Of a stretch of 15,447 nt of DNA, positions 7,706-15,447 are shown piece after piece. Origin of the DNA: Blastocladiella britannica (Eukaryota; Blastocladiomycota; Blastocladiomycetes; Blastocladiales; Blastocladiaceae). Numbering within the stretch: the stretch's first letter is position 1; each line of letters starts with the position of its first letter. The stretch is taken from assembly GCA_025349905.2 (NCBI GenBank), contig MU624973.1, positions 1 through 15,447 on the forward strand, written 5' to 3'. A program made the position numbers and the translations under genes. The notes below the pieces were generated by a model, which saw only the letters and a list, made by a program, of their open reading frames with translations, was not told where the DNA came from and searched no databases.

Positions 7706-10700
7706 ATGGCTCTCATTGGCTCGTCACCTCCAGGGATGAGCGATACCGAGGGTCTTGGCGAACGGACGACCGCTGGCGGTGTCGTGCCCTATGATCCCGA
7801 GGATCTTGGTTACGTGGAGGGCGATGCAACCGAGCCAACAGAAATGACGCTCGAGCACATGATCTCCTCACTCAAGTCGGGGCTCTACGGCGTGCTCTTT
7901 GTGGTCATCAAGGAATCGCGCATGCCCACGTTCATGGTCGTTATCATGATGATCGTTGACGGGCTTCAGGCATCTGCATTTGCCTTCAATGAGGATGTTG
8001 GATTTTCATGGGTACATGCGATCTGTGTGCTGTTGTTGATCTTGCAGCAAGCTCACGAACTGTACTTGACAGGAAAACGCAGGGTGGTTTCATAGCCTGT
8101 TGGGGTACACTTTTTAGTATATCCTTGGTCATTTCGCACGAGTGCTCACTGTGATGCGTTTCCAAAATTTGGGCAGATTGCTCTCGTTTGACGAGGTGCT
8201 GCAAGCATCCGCAGGGCGTGCTGCCTATTACTTTGCGCTCGGCCTGCTCGGCGTCGTTTTGCTCAATGCCATCTATGTTGGATACAGTTTTTTCAGAAAT
8301 CACATTCGGTACTTTTAATCCGTCATACCTTTTGTATTTGAGATTGCCTCATTTATGGAAAATTCAAAAAGATTCATTTGGACTCTCAAGACGCTCCGAA
8401 TGCTGCTCTCAATCTGCGTCACATCGCTGTTTATTCCCATCGTGTCTGTTTTGACCAAGAGCGTCATCACTTGCACGGACACGACCACTGGCATGATCTC
8501 TCCATGTTGGTCGGGATCGTTTTTGGTTGTACGTGCCTTTCATCCCACTCTGACTGAATCCAATGCATCGTAACACGTTTTCACTTTTTTTTGCAGGGAA
8601 GTATCGCAACAACTATCATTGGCGTCGTCTTCATTATTCTGACGTTTATTGTCACGTCCACCTTTTTTGAGCAAGAACCGGCAGGGAAGGATGTGCTTGC
8701 GCGACCTCATGCACGCATTGATCTTTTGCACCTGGCCATTCGCACCTACCTCACGATCTTGTTTGCCCTGATCCGCCGCCATGACGCGGCCGACTTGGCA
8801 CTCCGACCATTGAGCGATCTTGAGCGCTGGCTATTGGTGCTTTCACTGGTCGCTGGGTCGTTTCTCTCAATGAGCGCATATGCATACTACCAACCTTACT
8901 TGTATGACTACTTCTCCCTTACCTACCTTATTGAGAGTAACCACTGACACTACATTACATTATTCATAGCCGCCACCGCTTTTGCTTGCTCCAAACGACA
9001 GTCATGGCATGGTGGAACTTTGCCTGCCTCTGCTTACTCTACTGGAACTTGCGACCCCAGGCCAACAAGGAAATGGGGATCCTAGCGTTTTTATTCGGCC
9101 CGATTTACGCTGGCCTAATTGGCTCGCTCCAACATCTTCGCCGACGGCAGCTGCTGCGAACGGACGTGCGCGATATCTCGGACCCCTTGTCGATCGAGCT
9201 CAAGACCCGGATCCACCTCGAGGAAAAGGGCCTCTTGTTCAAAATGAACGAGGTGCAACTGGCCGATGCGGCGGCCAACAACACGCCTCTCAACGACCTG
9301 GCCGTCTTTGAGCGCGTCAAGGACATTAATGGCATGTGGGCTGAGGCAGTGCGATTGATGCCAGACAAGCCGCTCGTGTACCTGTTTTGGGCCGAGTTTT
9401 ATCTGCTGTATCTCAAGGTTTGGTTTCTTTATTTTTTTGTCTTGAGGAACATCATTTTTAACCCTGACAAATATGTGTGTAGAACAAGCACATGGCGCTA
9501 ACGTACTACGGGCGAGCAGAAGAGGCATCCTCGGCGCTCGATGTTCAATTCCTGGTGTTTCGGCGACGCAAGATCCTGAGTGACAACTTCTCCGGCGATG
9601 CCATTAACCTGATTGCGTACGAGCAGCACCTCTCGGCGGCGGTGCAGTACCAAACGCGCGTGACGCGCGCGCAAATCAAGTTCTGGGGCGAGCTGCTGAA
9701 AAAGAGCCACGACATGGCGCGCTTGCATCTGCTGGCTGAGGCTATTTCCTCGGGGATCTCCAAGACGCAAGAAAACTTCATTCGCGTGCTCAAGCTCAAT
9801 CCCAACTCGCCGCAAGTGCTGCGCCAGTACGCCTTGTTCCTCATTGAGGTCATGAATGACCACAAGAATGGGCGCGAGTTGCAAGAACGCGCGGATGATC
9901 TGGACGAGCAGGGCGGCGAGGAGGAGGAGGGTGATGAGCACGAGGAGCTGGACATAAACCTCTTTTCGGACGAGAATTCCGTCATCACCAGTATGTCTCA
10001 TTTTTTTGTGCTAGACTTTGGAGTTAGCTAATAAAACTTGCTTCAATAGTCTCGGGAGCGTACGATACGGTCGGCCGGATCCTCCACGTCAACAACAAGG
10101 CCCTCTCTGTCCTGGGCTACCGTCGATCCGAGCTCCTGAACCAAAACATTACGACCATTGTTCCAGCACCGTTTGCTGAGCCACACGACGAGTTTATGCG
10201 TCTGTACTTGGAAACTGGATTCTCCAAGATCGTCGAAAGGACGCGCAAGGTGCTTGCGATGCATCGGAATGGGTATGTTTATTTATTTGCAGGCCAAAAA
10301 TGACATCTCACAATCGACGAAAATCAAAAGATATCTCATTCCGGTCGCACTTGCCGTCAAACAGGTCAGTCGAAACAAGAGCACCGCGTTCTTGGGCGTC
10401 ATCAAGCCGATCCAGCACGATGACGATATCATTATTTTGGTTCATTCATTGTATTGGATATTATTTGAAGGAATGATTGACACACTCAATGATTAAACAA
10501 CAGGACGAGAACGAGATTATCACGAGCTTCACCGAGGGTATCACCAAGTACTTTAACGTTATGCCCCGCGAGATCGAGAGCAAAATCCACATCTCGCAGG
10601 TCTTGCCAAAGTACAACGAGATGAAGGACCAGTACAAGTCTCGCACCGGTGGCGTCTGCGAGTACGTTGACCGCAAGGGCCAACCGATGCAGATCGAAGC

Positions 10701-13302
10701 CCAAATTTCGGTGACGGAACTTCCGCGGCCGCGGTCGACGGGCATCATCAAAATGTGCATGGTCGTGTTTCGAATCAGCACGGCTACCGCCATCAAGGAA
10801 AACGCCAATTTGAATGGCGATAGCGACACTGGGAGTATTGCTCAGCAAAGCGTGGCATCGACCAGTCTCTCGCGCAAGGCAGACCAGGTAGGTATCTATT
10901 TTCTTTCACACATGAACAACCGAGAGCTCACATCGTCAAAATGTAGCCGCTGGGGTTCATGGACCCCGCCGAAGGATCGTCAACGTCCCTCGCACACACG
11001 GGCTCGGTCGGGTCCGGTCGCAAAAAGTCCAAACTACGGCGCGCACCGTCCGAGTCGGGGCAGTCCCGCGGGTCGCGCGGGAGCAGCGCCGGTGGAATAT
11101 CGACCAACTCGCCCGAATACGTCAAGGCGGTCCTCGTCCGCAAGAACATCACGGTCACAAAGAACCTGCGTTGGCTCCGGGCGTCGTTTTTACTGGCCAT
11201 CTTCTTGTTGATTGGTCTCGCGGTCCGAAGCCACTTGACGACGGTGGCGCTGTACGAAAAGACGTCGGTTCGGCTGCAGCAAGTCAAGAACGAGCACCTG
11301 ATTGCCGAGGGGCTGGTGACCATTGCGTATGGCGCACGAACGATCGAGCTCGTCAACACTGGCCTGCTGGCCAGCGCCGCCAACTTTGCTTGGGGGCTCG
11401 CCCAGGTCACCGCTGGAATTGCCCAAATCGGAATGGCGTCCAACGTGCTGCTGAGCACGCTGTCTCAATCGACATATTACCAGCAGTATCTGACGCAGTC
11501 GCAAGTGCATTTCGCGGAAGTATTGACCTCTGGCCAACGCTCCATTGGGCTGGGACTGATGGATGCGGTCGGCCGCGTGCAGGCAACTGCCTCCCTTATT
11601 TTGGCGTCCCCGCGGTCGATTCTGGCCCGGTACATGAGCGTGATCACCAGCAATGCCCCATTTGCCCTTCCGGTCGCCATTGAGGGCCACACGGACGGAT
11701 TTCGCAATGAATTCGTCGAGATCCAGGCCGCCTTGAACATGGAGGCGCTGATTTCCGTCTTGCCCGTGATCGTGTACCTTGTCACGGTGATTTTGCTGGT
11801 TCGGCCCATTTACTCGCTGATTCAGCACGAGCGCGATGGATTTTTGGCCATGTTTAGTGCGTCCTCTGCCATTTTTTTTAACTGTATCCCTCATTGACTT
11901 TTATTAAACAAAAAAGGCGCAATCCCCCACCATGTTGTTCGCGGCATCCAGTCCCAGTGGATTCGCCGGCTTGAAAAAATGACGGGCGACGATGACGAAT
12001 CGGGCGACGCGGGCGATGCAGGGTCGCGCGCGGGCGGATCCCAAATAGCCGCGTCCGGCAATGCGGGCGTGACGCTCGGCAAGGCGACGGTGCGTGAATC
12101 GACGCTCAACATTGGGTCGTCGACGTTCCAGTCGATCGTCAACCACAAGGAAGCGTCCACCAGCCACCTCAACCAGGGCGGCCACGGCCGCGCTCCATCC
12201 ACGGCAAGCAAGGAGTTGCCACCAAACATGCTCCACCGCATGGTTCTGTGGTGGATGGACGTGTTTGCGGCCATCAAGCGCGGGATGCACCGCAAGTACA
12301 CGATGCTGTTTGCGGTGACGGCCGCGTACTTTGCCGCATCGTCGGTCATGGCATTCAATTTCCAGTCCACGTGGCTCACGTCCAGCCAGGAATTCAAGTG
12401 GTTTACGCGGCTGCCAATCTTGGTCCGCCAGGTGTCCTTTTACATGCAGGAGGCGGTGGTCTCTCCTCCGTCGCCAACGTTTCCGCTCGCTTCGACACTG
12501 GCCACGATCGACGGACTCAACCAGGAGATCTTGACGATTTGCAACGCGCTCGTGTACGGAAATGCCACCATGGAAGTCTCGGGGGTGGCACTGACGCAAG
12601 CCAAAGGGGTGGCCTTGATTTATTTGGACAATGCTTGGTACGTTTTTTTTTTTGGTCCTTTTCGTTTCCCAGAGTGTGAAGCTGAGACATTCCACAAAAC
12701 GAAAAGCAGCACTGGAAGTACGTCCCCAGCTAATTGCTTGACCTTTGACAATGGCGTCCTTTCAAGCGGTTTATATGCGACAATGATGTACGGTTGATCT
12801 TTATTTTCGGTCAGGGCACCCCCTTTGCGATTCTCATTCCTTTTTTATCAATTAGTGAATACAATGCGCTCGTGAGCCAAGCGCTCGGCTTGATTACTGC
12901 GGGAGGCGTGACACTGGCGAGCTTGAGCACCGCCGATCCGTTCAAGACGATCCGTGATTTGGATCAAATCCATTTACCGCCGATCTTGGATCAAGTGTCG
13001 ACTCTCTACAGCGAGTCGTCCAGTGAGGGGCTCAATTATTTCATCTGGGTGCGTTTCACTTCAATATTTCGATGGAAGGAGCAAAACTAAGAAACTTTAA
13101 AAACACAAAAAAAAATACACAGATCCACCTGATCGTCACTGTCGCGTACCCGGTTGTTCTTCTGGGGATGTATGTCTTGTACTACCGGCCGCATCTAGCG
13201 CAGCTCGGATCGAGCATCATGCGCAAGCATGTGATGCTGTATTTGATTCCAAGCGAGGTGATTACGAATGTGGAGTCCATCCAGCGGTACTTGCGTTCTT
13301 GA
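7706..13302 (+). CDS. TmcB/TmcC-like multi-pass membrane protein with internal PAS domain, 14 exons
   Basis: Exons are 7706-8011, 8118-8308, 8372-8528, 8597-8936, 9002-9417, 9483-9990, 10050-10272, 10331-10439, 10504-10887, 10947-11856, 11917-12637, 12710-12787, 12856-13048 and 13123-13302. Phases join to 1571 residues. The order of parts is that of tiny macrocyst (Tmc) proteins of Dictyostelium and zoosporic fungi. About seven hydrophobic helices lie between residues 75 and 374. A helical region of about 375-625 ends with LNPNSPQVLRQYALFL, followed by an acidic patch (EEEEGDEHEE). A PAS domain at about 636-765 shows TVGRILHVN, LGYRRSELL and AMHRNG-YLIPV. Further helices lie near 956-971, 1145-1166, 1309-1328 and 1510-1532. 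The last segment ends in the Tmc-like MLYLIPSEVI. Biochemical function is not established; a membrane-bound sensor role is inferred from PAS. I see no cyclase or kinase domain. ATG 7706 has a good context (AAAATGG); ATG 7736 is an in-frame alternative. Confidence 0.85.
10050..10565 (+). other. PAS domain coding segment of the Tmc-like gene
   Basis: The PAS fold (about residues 636-765) is split over three exons (10050-10272, 10331-10439 and the start of 10504-10887), with its first residues at the end of the exon finishing at 9990. Conserved elements are the GRILHVNNKAL strand and helix start, the GYRRSELL helix, the AEPHDEF helix, the KVLAMHRNGYLIPV strand pair, FLGVIKPI, and the ILDENEIITSF start of the linker. 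I see no Cys of the LOV type (GRNCRFLQ), so flavin photochemistry is unlikely. The ligand cannot be read from the sequence. Confidence 0.75.
12638..12709 (+). other. 72-nt intron without in-frame stop, ending in a NAGNAG acceptor
   Basis: The donor is TG|GTACGT after residue 1421. The 3' end reads AAAAGCAG|C, so AG at 12705-12706 or at 12708-12709 both restore the frame; they differ by one Ser codon. The intron is a multiple of three and has no stop in the reading frame, so retention would insert 24 residues rather than truncate. I chose 12710 as exon start because CAG is the better acceptor; the choice is not certain. Confidence 0.55.
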
Positions 13303-13382
13303 TTTTTTCCTTGTACTCTCGACTTTTTCCACATAATAGAACCAAACCGATTCCATTTTCAATATCCAACAAAAAAAATGCT
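13303..13382. terminator. Short convergent 3' spacer between Tmc-like and peroxidase genes
   Basis: Only 80 bases separate two stop codons on opposite strands. The spacer is AT-rich, with a T-run after the plus-strand stop and an A-run (T-run on the minus strand) just past the minus-strand stop. Both transcripts must end within it or overlap into the neighbouring gene. No canonical AATAAA was found, so the poly(A) signals are unresolved. Confidence 0.4.
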
Positions 13383-14479
13383 TTACAGCTTGGTCTTTCC
13401 GCGCTTGACGCCGAGCTCCAGGAGCTTGCCAAAGGCGCTGGCAAAGTCGGCAAAGAACACATCCTTGTCCTTGGCGTACAGCTCCACGTACTGCTTGAAC
13501 TGGGGATCAAACACAAACGCCATCTCGGCGGGGAGCATCATGATCTCGTCGTCCTCGTCGACAAACTGCTTGGGGCCGTCCCACTTCTTCTCAACCCACT
13601 TGGTGGTCAGCAGCCTGGAGTAACCATTTCGTGAGATTTCTTTAAGGAACCAAACAGAAGGAATAAGGAATGAACGTACAGCTTAAAGTACTGGTTCGAG
13701 AACCGGGTCGGGGTGTGGGTCCAGGGACCGTCAAAGCCTGAGCGGTCAGTGTGGCAGCGGCCGACACTGTGGGCACCGAGCAGAGCAACAATCTCGCGAT
13801 CGGTGAAGCCCATGCGGTAGCTGTATTTCGGAGTGTTTTGATCAGTTACTTTGCAATTAACTGAGTGAATGGGATAAGAAGCGTACAAGACATCGCGAAC
13901 GTGCGATGCGCCCTGCGCCGCGTCGGGAAGGCGGCCGTTGGGCGGGATCTCGGTGGTCTTGACGGTCTTGGCGTCCTTGTCGGCGCGTCCTTTTAGTAAT
14001 TTCAAGTTAAGTTTGGCTTAGAAGAAAAGAAAAAAAAAGAACGAGAGAATAATGGACATACCAGGGGTCCAGGGGACACGGGGACCGCCCATGGCCTCGA
14101 CGGCCACGACACCGCCAAGAGTCCACAGATCGGCGTACGAGATCCAGGGGTGCTTGACCTTGATGGGCTCGAGGAAGGCACTGTCGTTTTGTTTGCGTGT
14201 GAGTACAGGAGAAAAAGGAGTGAATAGAAAAAAAAAAAATTTGAAGTACTGAGCATGTTCGAGACCAGCGTTGGCGCCGTCGGTCTTCTCGGGGCTGAAA
14301 CGCATGGTGGCGCCGTCCGAACCGCCCGTCTTAGTCTTGCGGTCGTAGGTGCCGGACGCGTGCCAAGCCAGGCGCACCAGCACGGGACCAATCGATCCAT
14401 CATCGTAGCCCTCGTTCGGGAGAATGGCAGCAATGTCCTGGGCGACCTTCTGGTAGTCGGCAGCAGTGTGAGTCGTCAT
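13383..14479 (-). CDS. Cytochrome c peroxidase-type class I haem peroxidase, 5 exons, no presequence
   Basis: Minus-strand exons are 14479-14250, 14180-14062, 13989-13887, 13820-13680 and 13614-13383, giving 274 residues. It reduces H2O2 through a b-type haem. The distal triad is Arg36, Trp39, His40 (VRLAWHASG). Proximal His168 lies in [11 protein letters not shown], and Trp184 (GFDGPW) follows 16 residues later, as His175/Trp191 do in yeast CCP. The CCP-type segment KWVEKKW and MMLP are present. The Asp that should follow LP-x (yeast Asp235, 60 residues after the proximal His) is Glu228. Arg177 sits where ascorbate peroxidase has its ascorbate-binding Arg172, so ascorbate as a second donor cannot be excluded; Arg here is, from memory, also common in filamentous fungal CCPs. 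The protein starts directly before the catalytic domain, so it is probably cytosolic rather than in the intermembrane space. It is divergent from RPB11. Confidence 0.93.
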
Positions 14480-14755
14480 TTTATATGGTTCGTTTGAGCG
14501 TGTCGCGAAAGAGAAAAAGACGAGGATGCTTGAGTGCGACCCAAAGCGAGAACTTTGTGCTGCATGATGTCACACGCATGATTCTTAAGGCCAAAAAAAA
14601 AATTATCCTTCCCACTCGAATATGGTCGCGCAGCATTATATTACGCGTCGCCTCGACGAGCGAGCACTCACATGGAGCGGGGAAGTTGGTCGACGGTGGA
14701 CGTGGAAAAACAATAAAACTCTTTTATTTGATTTTTTGGCCAAAATATTTGATAA
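14480..14755. promoter_or_regulatory. Divergent promoter region between peroxidase and RPB11
   Basis: This is 276 bases between two opposite start codons. It contains a CRE/bZIP-like TGATGTCA at 14565-14572 and an AT-rich core (ATTATATTA near 14635-14643). Another AT-rich stretch lies just upstream of the RPB11 ATG. The bZIP-like word would fit oxidative stress control of the peroxidase, but a single 8-mer is weak evidence. Confidence 0.4.
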
Positions 14756-15341
14756 ATGAACGCGCCCGACCGTAACGATATTCTCCACCTGCCATTCGGC
14801 GCCAAAAAGTAATATTTTATCGCATAAAAGTGTGCGCGGTTAGAGGCGGTAGCAACTGACGGTCATTATAAACAGGGTCACCATCACCGAGGACACCCGG
14901 CTGCCCAATGCCGTCGAGATCAAAATCGAGCGCGAGGACCACACCCTTGGCGGCATGCTGAAAGAGTGCGTCTGCTCTAGAATGGCAAAACAATTGAATT
15001 GTCCGGCTGAAAAAGAATGTTGAATAACGAAATAGAATGCTCCTGCGCGACGAGGACGTGCTCTTTGCGGGATACAAGCACCCACATCCGCTCGAGTACC
15101 ACATTGTGCTCAAGCTGCAGACGTCGACGCACATCAAGCCGATTGACGCGCTCAAGCGGTCGATTGAGCGTCTGATTCTGGAGCTGGCAACACTCAAGGA
15201 GCGGTTCATGGTACGCGTGTCACTTTTGTTTTGTTGAAGCCATTGTATTGATATGGACTGTGCACCGACGGACAGGCCGAGGTCGCACGGGTAAAAACAG
15301 CCAAGAACCTGGATCAGTACGCGATGGACGCGGACGACTGA
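14756..15341 (+). CDS. RPB11: DNA-directed RNA polymerase II subunit RPB11, 4 exons
   Basis: Exons are 14756-14808, 14876-14965, 15036-15210 and 15276-15341, giving 127 residues (family usual about 115-125). RPB11 pairs with RPB3 in the assembly core of Pol II, the equivalent of the bacterial alpha dimer. The N terminus MNAPDRNDI...LPFGAKK is typical of the family, followed by VTITEDTRLPNAVEI, the signature EREDHTLGGMLKE, DVLFAGYKHPHPLE and the long C-terminal helix (ALKRSIERLILELATLKERF) that packs on RPB3. The short Asp-rich end (QYAMDADD) is extra. The first exon is only 53 nt and is supported by the splice joining codon AA|G that gives AKK-VTI. All exon phases fit. It is divergent from the peroxidase gene. 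Confidence 0.95.
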
Positions 15342-15447
15342 TCAACGTGAAATGGCGTTGCTCGAAATACATTCTCACACGCCTGTAACAACCAATCCGG
15401 AAATCCAAGGAAATGGGGGAAAAGCTGAAACAACGTGATCTCGATCC
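15342..15447. other. 3' flank of RPB11, no feature seen
   Basis: These are 106 bases after the RPB11 stop with no recognisable exon. A minus-strand frame (15408-15220) overlaps the last RPB11 exon and is a shadow. The words AATCCGGAAATCC and ATCCAAGGAAAT resemble the ATCC...GGAAAA repeat near 3400 but are not exact copies. Confidence 0.5.

Noticed and set aside
8937..9001. Alternative acceptor at 8969 (CATAG) for this Tmc intron
   Set aside because: It leaves the downstream exon out of frame with the only usable donor; the acceptor ending at 9001 restores the frame and joins two membrane helices.
12788..12855. Alternative intron 12792-12825 (donor GGTTGA, acceptor GGTCAG)
   Set aside because: It is too short (34 nt) and the donor phase does not match the acceptor phase; 12788-12855 fits both frame and size.
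1..15447. CRISPR arrays, bacterial operons, insertion sequences or phage genes
   Set aside because: The dense short GT-AG introns and eukaryotic gene families show a nuclear eukaryotic locus; no regular direct-repeat array or transposase was seen.

Overview
The window reads as a compact, GC-rich nuclear segment of a fungus-like eukaryote. It holds five protein-coding genes. Four of them are split by 24 short introns (58-106 nt, all GT...AG) that I placed by reading frame, phase and family conservation. A Tmc-type (tiny macrocyst) PAS membrane protein, a fungal-style PAS-kinase-type kinase, an uninterrupted cytochrome c peroxidase fold and RPB11 together suggest a zoosporic early-diverging fungus (Blastocladiomycota or chytrid-like). 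That placement is an inference; no rRNA or tRNA is present to test it.

Layout: 1-1001 is non-coding, with a small repeat cluster at its left end and two TATA-like sites. Gene 1 (+, 1002-3200) is a 732-residue, low-complexity, two-TM protein I cannot name. 3201-3712 is the convergent 3' spacer and carries a degenerate repeat. Gene 2 (-, 7283-3713, 5 exons, 1103 aa) is a kinase whose catalytic domain is of the PAS-kinase (PASK/Psk) type, but I see no PAS domain. A 422-bp divergent spacer separates it from gene 3 (+, 7706-13302, 14 exons, 1571 aa), a TmcB/TmcC-like multi-pass membrane protein with an internal PAS domain. Gene 4 (-, 14479-13383, 5 exons, 274 aa) is a class I haem peroxidase of cytochrome c peroxidase type without a mitochondrial presequence. 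After a 276-bp divergent spacer comes gene 5 (+, 14756-15341, 4 exons, 127 aa), RNA polymerase II subunit RPB11.

The genes do not form a known cluster. RPB11 and the peroxidase are housekeeping or stress genes. The most suggestive pairing is the PAS-kinase-type kinase that lacks a recognisable PAS domain, divergent from a PAS-bearing membrane protein that lacks a kinase. The sharpest single observation is in the peroxidase: the near-invariant proximal Asp (Asp235 in yeast CCP) is a Glu. The kinase also carries an insertion with an exact RSxSxP 14-3-3 motif inside its catalytic domain.
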